A stretch of DNA of 64,000 nt, from NCBI GenBank assembly GCA_963931865.1, contig OZ007510.1:15232111-15296110 (forward strand). The letters are read 5' to 3'. Position numbers and translations under genes: made by a program. Within the stretch, counting starts at the first letter, position 1. Every line of letters starts with the position of its first letter. The stretch comes from Axinella damicornis. Its lineage: Eukaryota; Porifera; Demospongiae; Axinellida; Axinellidae. Shown one piece after another: positions 33,457 to 44,073 of the stretch. The notes under the pieces were generated by a model that ran no database searches, had not been told where the DNA came from, and was given only the letters and a program-made list of their open reading frames with translations.

Positions 33457-34112
33457 GTATCAGAGAACGCGATAGCGTTCTCTATTTAGGGATGGCCAAG
33501 GAAATTTCGAATTTACCATAGGATACACTAGCAGGAAAACAGCTAAAGAAGCTACAAAGGCCCAAACCAAGCATGCAGACAGAATGACACTGCCTAGCAG
33601 TTCACAAAAACACTCTTAAACGTACCTGAGAGTACGCGGGAGTCGAGAGACAAGTCGCTGTAAAATTCCGATTTCGTCATCTTCTTTCTTCTTTCTTCTT
33701 CTTCTTCTTCTTCTTCTTCTTCTTTCTCATAGTCAAGCATAGCTCACCAACGGAAGGAGTCCTTGAGCTCATTTAAGCACAGAACAACACCGCTTTCTCC
33801 GCAGTAGAGTCTTTGAGCCCTTTTGTCTGCGAACTGGCAAGAACAGCAGTTTTGGCTAGCTACCATTCGACGAAATTGTAGCACGACGCCATTTTGAGGC
33901 AGCCAGAGGTCACGCGTTCCGCCAATTGCGCATGCGCATTTCACATGCAAGCGCATGTTGTGTTCTTTTTGCTTGTGATAGCTGCGTTTGAGACACTTAC
34001 TGAATCCTTGTCAATCCGTCATCTGGTGGCTCACTACGGCTGAGAGGAATTTCTACCAACCTGTTCTTGTCAAGATCTATCGTGGCTGTGCCATCATGGG
34101 GGCGTGGCTTTG
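33457..34112 (-). repeat. Promoter-like/LRR module, copy A
   Basis: Homologous over about 600 bp to 38566-39175. On the minus strand it has a short coding-like piece (about 34092-34010) with TIDLDKNRLVEIP, a leucine-rich-repeat pattern, ending ATTCA|GTAAGTG, a good splice donor. Further down lie a palindromic NRF-1-like site TGCGCATGCGCA (33927-33938) and a YY1-like CAAAATGGCG (33886-33895), features of CpG-type animal promoters. A CTT microsatellite occupies 33680-33725. I cannot say which gene it belonged to. Confidence 0.6.
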
Positions 34113-34114
34113 TT

Positions 34115-34440
34115 TTTCATGACGTAGCTACAGTGCAGAACAAGACTTTGTACTTGTACCAATACTGACCAGAACTGTGAGTGAGGCTGGAGTTATAAGC
34201 TATTATATGGAGCCATTGCATGTACGTGACCTATAATGATTTAATGAGAATGCTGAGCCCATGGGGGCCATCGCGCATACATGTACAAAAGTGGTAGTGC
34301 ACCGTGAGTATAAAATGAAAAGAATATGAATATGAGCAGGGTGTATATATGTTAAAATAATGACTACCACAAAGACACATATGAAAGTGGCACAATGGAG
34401 TGACTGGTTGATTGATTGGGGGGAGAGATTGGGGGTTACA
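34115..34440. other. Spacer and 3' flank of the truncated LINE
   Basis: No recognisable gene. The segment next to 34440 probably includes the 3' UTR of the minus-strand LINE. Confidence 0.4.
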
Positions 34441-34450
34441 GGGGTTTAGG

Positions 34451-35647
34451 TTAGCAGGGATTTCCGCCATATACCAACTCCTTCCGCCTCAGCCACCACT
34501 TCAGCACTTCTTCCATAACACACTCATCCACTCTAGCTCCTGCATCTCCCTGTATGCTCCTTCCCAGCAGCAAAGCCATCTTTCCTTCTTCCTCTGCCCT
34601 CCAATATTCCTCCAACCATTCTTGTGTTCCTTCCATCCGACCTATTCTCTCCACCAACCTCTGCCTCTCCCACCTGAACTCCTCACACCTTACCAGGAAG
34701 TGTTTGACGTCCTCTACTTCCCCACTGTCACATAACACACATCTATCCTCAGTACACATCCTACACCTCTTTTTGTCTTCAAACAACCCAGCTGAACCTG
34801 TCCTCAACCGAAACCGTAATCTCAATTCTTCATGCCCCACAAAAGACCTTGTGTACTGCTCCAGCCCAGCTACCTCCTTCACCTTTCTGTACCACCTCAG
34901 ACTACTTTTTCCCTCTACTTCCTCCACCCAGTCCCTTGAGTTGATGCTGTGGACTCTCTCCTTCCATTCCTGTACTGGCTCCATCCTGTAATCTTCCAAC
35001 TCGTACTTCCTTAACAGCAATGCACACTCACTCTCCCAGCTAACCCCTCCACACTCCTTCATCTCTGCTGTTATCTGCTTGACCAACCTGTTGTCATCAA
35101 GCCTCTGTAACCTCCTTCCATACAGCACCTTCTTCTCTTCCCTCCTCTCCTCGAGTTTCCTCCATCCCAGATCTCCCCGTATTGCTGCCCCTGCCACAGT
35201 TCTGCTCGCTCCAAGTAGCTTCCTGCCTACCCTTTCCTGGACAGCTTCTAACTTCCTGTTTGCTACTTTCCCTCCTGTCCACCACACACTGGCTGCATGT
35301 TCTAGGCTTGGGCGGGCCAAGAGCTCCCATATTAGCCTCCCACGTTCCACCTCAATCTGACCATTCACACGACTCATCCACTCTGTCCTCCCTGCCCATT
35401 CCTCAGCCTTCTCCCTCATCTTTTCAAACTGCACATTCCCCTTCATTTTCCTGTCCAACCAAACGCCTAGATACTTAAAAGCTTCCACCTCCTCCATCAC
35501 TTCTCCATTGATTGACCAGCTCTCTCCCCCACTTGTTCCAACGACCATCGTCTTGCTCTTCCGTGCATTGAACCTGAACTTCCACTGCTGTGCATACCTT
35601 CCCACCACATCTAACATTTCCTGGAGTTCAGCGCTAGACTCAGCCAT
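34451..35647 (-). pseudogene. 5'-truncated LINE: RT thumb plus C-terminal zinc-knuckle region, 398 codons open
   Basis: The frame starts just after where the YADD motif would be. It has the RT motif with WKFRFNARKSKTMVVG and a VEAFKYLGVWLD turn, then a helical thumb, and ends with a zf-RVT-like knuckle CRMCTEDRCVLCDSGEVEDV followed by KHFLVRCEEF. The first Met is an internal residue. No upstream RT or endonuclease was found before 35647, so the copy is 5'-truncated, as target-primed reverse transcription often leaves. The uninterrupted frame points to a young insertion. Confidence 0.88.
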
Positions 35648-35649
35648 CA

Positions 35650-35936
35650 GTACAAATTAATTATTATGACTGCCATCAAGCTCTCTGATCTGATGAAGGG
35701 TGAATGCCCACCACCTCCCAAAGACTTGTAGCTAGCTAGCTGATGACAAGAGCAACATGCGTAGAACAATATTATTAATGGAAGCAACAAAGCCTGCTCA
35801 ATGCCCAGCAGAAGGTCCACATCCATCACTGCCATCATGAGAGACTGTCATAGCTTTCCTTTGCTGACATGGTGATTAGGTACATGTTAGCAACACCTAT
35901 AAGCTACGCATTTCATGCGCTCAAAAAAGTGCACAA
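35650..35936. other. Spacer, nothing recognised
   Basis: Flank of the LINE insertion; no coding or repeat signal identified. Confidence 0.4.
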
Positions 35937-36218
35937 ACTAGGGGCAAAAAATTTTTCCACAAAAATTCCAGGGGATTTAGTGATGGCCTGTCACATTCCA
36001 TGCACCTCATGAAAAACCTAAGAAACAAGAGGAAATGCCATTAACCAGCCTCAGTCCCATCCCATCCCTAAATTCTACTTTTTTTATAAATGGGATGGGA
36101 CTGAGGCTGGTTAATGGCATTTCCTCTTGTTTCTTAGGTTTTTCATGAGGTGCATGGAATGTGACAGGCCATCACTAAATCCCCTGGAATTTTTGTGGAA
36201 AATTTTTTTGCCCCTAGT
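35937..36218. mobile_element. Foldback element with about 130-bp near-identical arms
   Basis: The left arm starts ACTAGGGGCAAAAAATTTTT and the right arm is its near-exact reverse complement, ending at CCCCTAGT (36218). The loop is about 20 bp near 36075. A diverged single arm (GGGATTTAGTGATGGCCTGT) lies in the dynein intron at 7850-7930, so it is a dispersed family. Confidence 0.88.
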
Positions 36219-36636
36219 TAACATTTCAACAGTGCCCCTCCTGCTCAGCTCCTGCAATACCGGGTAGCCTGCAGATCTATACTCCGAGTTGAGTCTGGGA
36301 ATGAGACTAACTAGATGTGTTCAAGTGCAGTCACAGTACATTGGCTTGGCCTTGCTTGTAGGACTAAGTTTATGACGTATTAACCTACGTGAACACCCCT
36401 TTCACCCCACATGCTCGCAAATGTCACATACTATCGGCTGCAAATTCCTCCTCAAATGACTGGTACAGTACTAATTCGATTAGTACATCCTGCGTTTACA
36501 TTGCAGCAAGCCAGGTCACATGCTGAAATAGCTGATGTATGCGTAGCTACCTGCACTCTGCTCTGCATGGTTGTCGCTGTAGCTGAAGTGCCCGTAGTAA
36601 CTTGTCAATTGATCAGTTGAAGTACAGTTGCTTGTC

Positions 36637-37737
36637 ATGGATCCCCAAAATCTCTTCTTGTATTGCAACAACATGACACTGGGACAGTACAGAGCTCTAA
36701 CTCTGGCAAGGGCACTCACGGGAGCAGCAGGATGTATTGTCTCCCTTACTGTGCTGGGAATAATTGTTCTCACTACCAGGAGAAAGGCATGGGAGAATAT
36801 ATCCAAGAGACTCTACTTTGCCGCAATCTTCTATGTGTTGTTCTATTCCATTATGGCAATAGCAGCAGTGAACTACTCCCATCCTCCTTCCCAGCAATCA
36901 AGGTGGTGCGAGGCTCTGGCCTATCTCCTCCATTATTCTGGCACACTGGTGGTTGTCCAATACTTAGCCTGTGCCATTGCTGTAATGCTCCAAGTCACTG
37001 TACCAGTGTACCAAGCAGTCAGGAAGGGGAACGATAGGATGTGTATTAGTCCGAGGAAAGCAAAACTCGGGGAAGCACTTTTATTCCTGATCCTGTTTCT
37101 TTCTCCTCTTCTGAACACTTGGGAGCCATTCCTCCCTCAGTTTGCACCTTACGGCAACGATGGCCCACTGTGCTGGTTTCGCTTGGAGTTAACTGACAAC
37201 TGCACTGCTAATACTACCCACAAGTCTGACATCAATGCACTGTATCTGCAAACCATACCTTTTGCAGTCATATGTGTCATAGGCACTGTGCTGACAACCA
37301 CGACACTAGTTACTCTGTGTGGCATGTATTGCAAGTTTCGAATGAGAACAATTGGAACTCGTATCAGCAGAGTCATTCCTCCAATGGTAACTCTGATTTT
37401 CATCATATTCGTGGTGGGAGCATATTTCGCAATACTATCTGTCGCCTACAAAACCTTCAACAATATCAACTCGTTCTCTGCCTGGCTAAGAGACGTGACG
37501 GTGACATTGGCAGTCGCTATTGGATTACTAGGGGTTGTAGGAGTGTACGTTCACTTCCCAATGAAACTGTGTCTATACCCCAAAAAATCACCTTCAACTC
37601 AGCCATCACTTCAGAACCCCACAATTAGGACAAGTCGTGCCAGTCAAACTGTTCCTAGTCAGACGGTGACGTACTTGGCTCACGAAACCGTCACTACAAC
37701 TGAAGCTAGTCCATTGATCAGTAAAAATTATGAATAA
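36637..37737 (+). CDS. Seven-transmembrane receptor-like protein, single exon, 366 aa
   Basis: Likely G-protein-coupled receptor at the plasma membrane; ligand unknown. The ATG at 36637 (cttgtcATGGA, G at +4) fits better than an upstream non-ATG start. Hydrophobic spans lie at about residues 24-46, 58-79, 95-122, 140-162, 202-232, 243-268 and 285-308. A Cys before TM3 (RWCEALAYLL) and one in the second extracellular loop (GPLCWFRLEL) could form the usual GPCR disulfide. N-glycosylation motifs (NNMT near the N terminus; NCTANTT in loop 2) and a Ser/Thr-rich tail (SQTVPSQTVTYLAHETVTTT) are present. There is no clear DRY or NPxxY motif, so class assignment is open. A pseudogene copy lies at 44074. 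Confidence 0.85.
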   Translation: MDPQNLFLYCNNMTLGQYRALTLARALTGAAGCIVSLTVLGIIVLTTRRKAWENISKRLYFAAIFYVLFYSIMAIAAVNYSHPPSQQSRWCEALAYLLHYSGTLVVVQYLACAIAVMLQVTVPVYQAVRKGNDRMCISPRKAKLGEALLFLILFLSPLLNTWEPFLPQFAPYGNDGPLCWFRLELTDNCTANTTHKSDINALYLQTIPFAVICVIGTVLTTTTLVTLCGMYCKFRMRTIGTRISRVIPPMVTLIFIIFVVGAYFAILSVAYKTFNNINSFSAWLRDVTVTLAVAIGLLGVVGVYVHFPMKLCLYPKKSPSTQPSLQNPTIRTSRASQTVPSQTVTYLAHETVTTTEASPLISKNYE

Positions 37738-37861
37738 CCAGTTTCGTTCCTATTTTGTGTGTTGCTCATCGGTAACTGTTGTGGTAATTGTAATAGTTTA
37801 TTGTTAATGAGTTGAGTGTGTGTGAGTGTGGAGGTGTGCAGTGGAGTATAGAGAACCTTTT

Positions 37862-38097
37862 CACTAGTATGTGGAATTCTGTGAAAGTAGTTGCACAATG
37901 CACTATTGCAGGTTGAGTTTGGATTGAGCATGCATGGCACTCCCTCTGTGTTCTGGGTCTCTGGATTCTACTTCACCCAGTCCTTCCTCAGAGGTAGATC
38001 ACCTGTACCCTTACCTGTTCACTTCAGCTTCGGTTCCTCCTGCTAGGCCTAGTGGTACACCACGTGCACCATGGAAGACCACCTCCCACACACATTA
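37862..38097 (+). pseudogene. Duplicated dynein heavy-chain exon fragment
   Basis: Matches dynein intron-exon-intron sequence 8125-8358: intron end, exon 18 (GCACTCCCTCTGTGTTCTGG, then TTCACCCAGTCCTTCCTCA), donor GGTAGATCACCTGTA and the following intron. Compared with the parent it lacks about 11 bases early in the exon and has 4 extra bases (GCAT), so it cannot code. Introns were kept, so the copy is DNA-based, not retroposed. It lies 125 bp after the 7TM receptor stop. Confidence 0.92.
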
Positions 38098-38550
38098 AAA
38101 CATTAACACTGCACCGACGTACCTAGATCCCTTGCGTGCAAGGACTATATAGGTCAGTGCACTTTCGTGGGCGTAACTGCTCGTACTGCAGTTTTCACGA
38201 ACCTTGCAAGGGTCATCGGATTGCGTCCGGCCTAGATTGTGCCCCGGTATTTTACGTCGGCGCGCGCAAGGGGAGGAGCCTGGGAACGAGGCTAGATTGT
38301 ATTGTGCATGTGTCCAGGACGTGATCCGCTAGCAGATTATGTCCGGTCGGGCGCAATCTGCTAGCGGATTGCGTCTACCCGGACTAGCGGAAACGATCCG
38401 GATTCGCGGTGAACGTCAGCCGTACATATCCATACAGGCAGTGACAGGGTTTGTAGTGGATTAGACAGATTCTAGACGACGGATTAGACAGATTCAGCAA
38501 ACACTTCGAAGTTCAAACGCCAAAACTGTAGCCTCACTCACAGTTCTGCA
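38098..38550. other. Spacer with short palindromic repeats
   Basis: Contains a lone TAGCCTCGTTCCCAGG-type end (38275-38294, reversed) and a hairpin-like CCGCTAGCAGATT...AATCTGCTAGCGG (38326-38368). No gene recognised. Confidence 0.5.
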
Positions 38551-38565
38551 TGGTCAGTATCAGAA

Positions 38566-39175
38566 CGCGGTAGCGTTCTCTATTTAGGGCTGGCTAAGGA
38601 AATTTCGAAATACCATATGATGCACCAGCAGGAAAACGGCCAATGAAGCTACTACCCCCCAAACCAAGCATGCAGACAGAATGATACTGCCTAGCAGTTC
38701 ACAAAAACACTAGCAAAACGTACCTGAGAGTACGCAGGAGTCGAGAAACAAGTCGCCGAAAAATTCCGATTTCAGTCGTCATCTTCTTTCTTCTTCTTTC
38801 TAGCATAGCTGGACAACAAAAGCATTACCTGAGCTAGTTCACTCACAGAACAACATCGCTTCCGTCGTAGTAGCTCCATTCGGCCCTTTTGACTACATAC
38901 TGGCAAGAACGGCACTGCTGGCTAGCTAAGATTCCTGGCACGAAGCCATTTGGTGCAACCAGAGGTCACGCGTGCCAAATGCGCATGCGCAGTTCACATG
39001 CAAACGCACATTGCTTTCTTTTTTGCTGGTGATGGTTGCATTTCGGGCACTTGCTGATCAGCTGAATCCTTGTGAATCCATCATCTGGTACATCACTACC
39101 GCTGCAAGGAATTTCTGCCAACCTGTTCTTGCCAAGATCTATCGTGACTATGCCATGCATCATGGAGGCGTGGCT
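38566..39175 (-). repeat. Promoter-like/LRR module, copy B
   Basis: Diverged copy of 33457-34112. On the minus strand the ATG at 39163 opens a frame with VTIDLGKNRLAEIP, DVPDDGFTRIQ, again leucine-rich-repeat-like. The NRF-1-like TGCGCATGCGCA is at 38980-38991. An 8-bp insertion after ATTCA leaves a GCAAGTG where copy A has the donor GTAAGTG. Confidence 0.55.
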
Positions 39176-39199
39176 ACATAATTTGTAGCATAGATAACA

Positions 39200-39310
39200 T
39201 AAGCTATCTGATTGTAGTATGGAGTGACAGCTGCAGATACGGTAGCACTTTCACTCTGCTCTGCATGCTTGCCTATGCAGTTGTCACTGTAGCTGAAGTG
39301 CCAGTATAGG
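39200..39310 (+). pseudogene. Upstream region of 7TM receptor copy 2, detached by transposon insertions
   Basis: Homologous to 36520-36610, the sequence before the intact 7TM gene (shared CACTCTGCTCTGCATG, then TGTAGCTGAAGTGCC). It now lies 4.8 kb from the start of the receptor copy at 44074, with LINE and DNA-transposon sequence in between. Confidence 0.7.
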
Positions 39311-39464
39311 ATATACCTGTCAGAAGAAGTTGCCGTAAAAAAATTTTCGTGGGTAATAATTATATAACCCAATCCACGAAAATATTATGACACGAAATAA
39401 TATAATAATAATAATTTTAATGACAATAGAGGCCAGGAAGGCCCAATAGTCAAAATACGGAGGA

Positions 39465-40110
39465 TTATATTGACTGGAGTGCTTTATGTCGGATATTCAA
39501 TGCATAGCTAATATAGTATCCTAAATGTTTAAATACATTACTATCATTACTTTGGAATATAAAGATCATTTTATCTGTATCTGTCATGGTGGAGAATGCT
39601 GGGTTCAGAATTGAGCATCGATCAAATAGCACACCTCTTGCGTTGCTGTTGTCATAGAGTTTGCAGGCAATGAGGAAATGAGGTTCGTCCTCAACCTGAT
39701 TGGTACAAAACCAGCAGGTTCGTTGTTCTACTGGCAAAGGGGTGGGGAGGGCATAACGTCCGGTCTCAATTCTTAATGGGTGGGCACTTGTTCTAAGTTT
39801 TGTGATTGGCACTCAAAGGTAGGGAGGTAGATTCAAATACGCTTCACAGGAGAATTCTTTCTTGAATAAACGGTAAGTTCTCAGTTTCCCGGAGGCATTG
39901 AGCTCACTCTCCCAAGATTGTCTGTATTGATCTTCACATCTCTGGGAGAAATCTGAGATGAAGCCTGTTGGGTCAACACTACTTGGGTTCAGCCACACAT
40001 TGCCAAAGCCTGTACGATCGAGCAGGTTTTTAATCTGGCTCAGCCATGACTTGGCTGAAGGAAGAGAGGAGAGAAGTAGATATGCTTCTTTCAGCAGGGG
40101 TGATATATCC
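39465..40110 (-). pseudogene. C-terminal fragment of a second LINE-like reverse transcriptase
   Basis: The minus-strand frame runs SWLSQIKNLLDRTGFGNVWL, SVDPTGFISDF, an in-frame stop after YLNLPPYL (about 39813), then LRTSAHPLRIETGRY and a zinc knuckle CWFCTNQVEDEPHFLIACKL. This is the C-terminal end typical of jockey/CR1-like RTs. It is not the same family as the 34.4-kb copy. Flanking AATTTTCGTG and CCAGATATACGGTA pieces belong to a MITE family also seen at 25694. Confidence 0.75.
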
Positions 40111-40511
40111 CAGTTAGTAGCAAGCCATAATAAAACACGAAAATTTTACTACACGAAAATTTCCAGATATACGGTACTCCGTCATGCATGCAACTTGTGC
40201 GGTTATCACTGAGCTGAAGTTAGTCTCGCGGGCCAGACGTTCGCGGCGCGCGGGAAAGGGGGAAAAGAACGTCTGGTCACTATATATGGGTTTCCGTGGC
40301 ATGGAGGAATTCAAAAACGTGACGTCATATCAAATGTCACGAGGAAGGAAGTGTCTGCACTGCCTTTCTTCGAAGCTTCGACGTCGGTGATCTGGTTGCG
40401 TGTTGTTCGTGCTGTTCGCTTGCAACTCTAAAGGCCATCCAACTCGCAAATCTGTTCTTGTTCTCGTTTCAATCTGTGCGGATCATGTGAGCAATACGGA
40501 AGGTAAATGTA

Positions 40512-43500
40512 GAGTAACTCATCAATTTCCGGACACCATATATATTCGGACGCGATTTCTTCAAATCCAAAGGAATAAAACTGATGTCTGTAGTAGTAAA
40601 CAATAGATAGTAAGAGACGTCGTCGGTTCCTGGAAGAACCAGTTGTCGAATCTATCGCAGGCGGTACAATGCCACTTCAAAGCCTACGTCCGAATTTTTC
40701 AATGCTCGGACGTTATCATCCATAGTCGGACACGCGGTGCTTGCAACGTAGGGCAGCGACAAACGGCTGGGTCCTTGTGTTGTCTTCAGACAGCTGTCTG
40801 TCTACTACTCCACGGGTAGCGGTTGGACCTGCAAGACTTCGCAGTTCGCGGTGACAAGAGCAATTAATACCATGCGGTCATTGCATCAATTATCGGACGA
40901 GCATCCGCACGAAACAAAACACTTAGCTTTAACCAAATGGCAAATTTACGCATAGTTAAGTACTGGAAACACTGACCATCCATGAACCCTCTGCATTAGC
41001 AGTAGCATCAAAGGCAGCATGGCCCTTGATCATTTAGCCTGACTCTGGTGACAGACACAAGCCACAATCACACGGACTATCTTCTTTCGGATGCAAGGGT
41101 TTCCTCACAGTTGAGGCAATCTTGATTTGCGACAAATTTCTGGCAGGACTGTCCTCCAGACTGAGACCGAATCTCGAGTTGGAGGGTAAGGGTATAATAG
41201 CTTCTACCACTATGTTATCTATGCTTCACTGCCCCCACCTCCTCCTCCTCCTCCTCCTCCTCCTCCTCCTCCTCCTCCTCCTCCTCCTCCTCTCCCCCCC
41301 CCCCCTTGCAAGTACATGTACATGTACTATAATTATAGAAACTGACTAGAAACTGTTATTGCACAGAAAGGATGACTTAAACAGAACCAATACAACTTGA
41401 GCAAAACCAGTCACCAGCTGGCGTCTGCACAATGCCAGCACACTGAAAGTGTAGCCACTCCATACAGGCAGTGCACTCCACCCACTGCCCATCGTTGTGA
41501 GTACCACAAGCTGCACAAGCAACTAAAGAAGTAGATGGAGACATGTACATATGTACAGCTAAGCCTCAAATTAATGCTATCTTAAATTCTCACCATGCAA
41601 AAAAAAATACAAAGAACAGTACAGAGAGTGTCATGTAAGACATGCCAAGACACATGTTGGTAGGGGTCCGCAGCAACCATTCAACCTGCCTGCCCATGCA
41701 CCTCATCGTAGCTGGGCTAGGGCCTTGGCAGGTTTTTGACGGTGAAAGAGCTGACAAATTAACTCTCAATAATATAATATTATTGCAACAGAGAAGGTCC
41801 ATAATTCAGTAAGAAAATGCTGTAAATCTAAATCTGCAAATCTTACTGGGAGGGTTGCCTTGTGAGCAAGATCATGCTTGCACATCTTTCAGCTTACTCA
41901 AACATGGCTGCCTTCCCGCTTTTTCAGTATAACATTATACAGACATTCTATACTGCAATATTGAGAGTAGATTTGTCATCCCTTGGATTGACAAATTATC
42001 AAAACACTGCCATGAGAGGCCCTGGCTTGGCTAAACAAAGCGAAATGTGTGTGCAGGTTGGACAGTTGCTGACGGCCCCTCCCAATGGCTCAGGCGTGTC
42101 CTGCACTGCATGGTAAGATTTGCCTAGTCTTGCGAGCAAACACATTTTGGGAGGGGAAAATACATCTGGTAACTTTTTGGCACAAATCTGTGGATGTCGC
42201 AGGAAATTCAATCTTGGAGCCACCAATGAGATTGATTTAGTTCACGTGATAATCACGTGTAAAACCCGTGCGCGTCAAGCTTAGGTGCTTTGGGGTCTAG
42301 AGGCATACCCGATTCATCCATATTAAATATCTGCCCAGGCCGACCTCCAAGCTTGTTGCCTTTCATTGTCTCCTCCAAGAGATCGAAGTAGCACTGCAAC
42401 ATCTCAGGATCAGTAGCCTGGCTTCGAACTCGAGAAAGAGGAGCGGGAGTACGGAGAACAAGCTCAGGGTGTCGCCTCTGGAATGAATCCCACCACCCAT
42501 GGGTCACAGTCCGTGCTTTTCCTCGGCTTATCCATCACTCGCTATACTAGGGCCAAAACCTCTGACTTTGACCTGGCATACCCAACGGCTCCACAGCGAG
42601 AAAGAAATTTTGCAAGTTCTGCCTCTTCTGTGCTTGTGAGATACTTGGGAGGGCCACTCACAGCCCCAGGTTGGACACGCCCACTTACCCGGTCGGAAAG
42701 TGTTGATTTGGGAACATTATATTGCATTGCAGCACGCCGGATGCTTTTTTTATCACAAACTACGGCTTTCATGGCTCGGTCCATCTGCCCCCCTGACCAC
42801 TGCTTGTAGGAGCCTCGCTCTTCAGTGGCAGTCACAGCAGCAGTGCCACAAGAACGTCGGAACACCCTTTCACGTAAAGGAGGATACTGCATCTTGGATC
42901 ACTACACGAAATACATAACAGTACAAAGTGGAGGAAGAGGAAGAGTGTGGAAAGAACATGCACAATTCTCTGCAATACTTCTGTCAATGCAGTGTAAACC
43001 TTTAGGTGGGACACCATGGGATCACCCACGTGTTCAGAATTTTAAATGCCCCTATTTTACAGGTAGCCATTCATGCAAGGCCTTTCTAACATGGATATCA
43101 TGATAATATTCTTGTCTCCCTACGCAAATGCTCCCATATACATGTACATGTACTGACTCTGGCCTTTTGGCACACACAAGGCATTGCAAACATCACAGGA
43201 ACAAGTTTGATAGCTACATTTCTTTTGTCGAAAACAGCCAAAATAGCAAAATGTCAAGGACTACATACAGCAGCATCACTTATTACTTCATAATCCATTA
43301 CACACTGCTCATTTTGGCATGTTTTGGTCATAGTGACACCAACACTCCCTCACCATAAGACTCCCCAGAAGCCTAGCAATACAGACTAGCAGTGGACACC
43401 ACGCCCGGGATCAGGGAAGAGGCAGGTCAGGCTACCGAACTCTTTTTCAGGCGGTGTGAGCGAGACAAACAACAGAACAACGCGTGGAAGGTGGGAGCGC

Positions 43501-43900
43501 ATGCGCGTTCCGTGTCCGATAATTGATGCAATGACCGCATGGTATTAATTGCTCTTGTCACCGCGAACCGCAAAGTCCTGCAGGTCCAACCGCTACCCGT
43601 GGAGTAGTAGACAGACAGCTGTCTGAAGACAACACAAGGACCCAGCCGTTTGTCGCTGCCCTTCGTTGCAAGTACCGCGTATCCGACTATGGATGATAAC
43701 GTCCGAGCATTGAAAAATTCGGACGTAGGCTTTGAAGTGGCATTGTACCGCCTGCGGTAGATTCGACAACTGGTTCTTCCAGGAACCGACGACATCTCTT
43801 ACTATCTATTGTTTACTACTACAGACATCAGTTTTATTCCTTTGGATTTGAAGAAATCGCGTCCGAATATATATGGTGTCCGGAAATTGATGAGTTACTC
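40512..43900 (-). mobile_element. Pogo/Tigger-like DNA transposon with 388-bp TIRs, TA target site
   Basis: Ends GAGTAACTCATCAATTTCCG are flanked by TA (40510-40511 and 43901-43902). The terminal inverted repeats extend over 40512-40900 and 43514-43900 and are nearly identical. The interior holds a broken DDE_1-type transposase gene on the minus strand and a (CTC)n tract at 41236-41291. Inserted into the 9-bp-TSD foldback element. Confidence 0.9.
41377..42892 (-). pseudogene. DDE_1 transposase with psq HTH and C-terminal PHD finger, broken
   Basis: N-terminal part (42892-42542): QMDRAMKAVVCDKKSIRRAA, NVPKSTLSDRVSGRV, the psq helix-turn-helix, up to a TAG after LALV. After a frameshift (42530-42253): VTHGWWDSFQRRHPELVLRT and IFNMDESGMPLDPKA, the CENP-B-type HTH and the first catalytic Asp (NMDESG). 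The rest of the catalytic core is missing. A separate 3' exon (41522-41377, acceptor TTCTTTAG) encodes a PHD finger: C-A-A-C, ECTAC, HFQC, FCSSC with W before the last pair. One nonsense codon, one frameshift and a core deletion make it inactive. Confidence 0.8.
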
Positions 43901-44073
43901 TAATTATTGAACGCTCTCCAATCTGATTGGTAGCGCCAACATTCCGGCGACGTCCACAAAAACCTGTCTAAAGTGACCAGACGTTCTTTTCCTCCCTTCC
44001 CGCGCGCCACCCTCCCCTCCGCGCGCCGCGAACGTCTGGCCCGCGAGACTAAGCTGAAGTGTAGCTGCTTGTC

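Larger units (their letters stand above)
40221..44051. mobile_element. Foldback element (TAGTCTCGCGGGCCAGAC ends), split by a nested pogo-like transposon
   Basis: Both ends read TAGTCTCGCGGGCCAGACG inwards, with arms of about 80 bp. The element is flanked by perfect 9-bp duplications AGCTGAAGT (40212-40220 and 44052-44060). Without the nested element (40510-43902) it would be about 440 bp. It sits 13 bp before the ATG of 7TM receptor copy 2. Confidence 0.92.

Noticed and set aside
34554..34991. Plus-strand frames over 34.4-35.5 kb
   Set aside because: Antisense shadows of the minus-strand LINE reverse transcriptase frame.
43427..43795. 122-codon minus-strand frame
   Set aside because: Lies mostly in the pogo-like TIR; the same sequence inverted at 40600-40900 is not maintained as coding.
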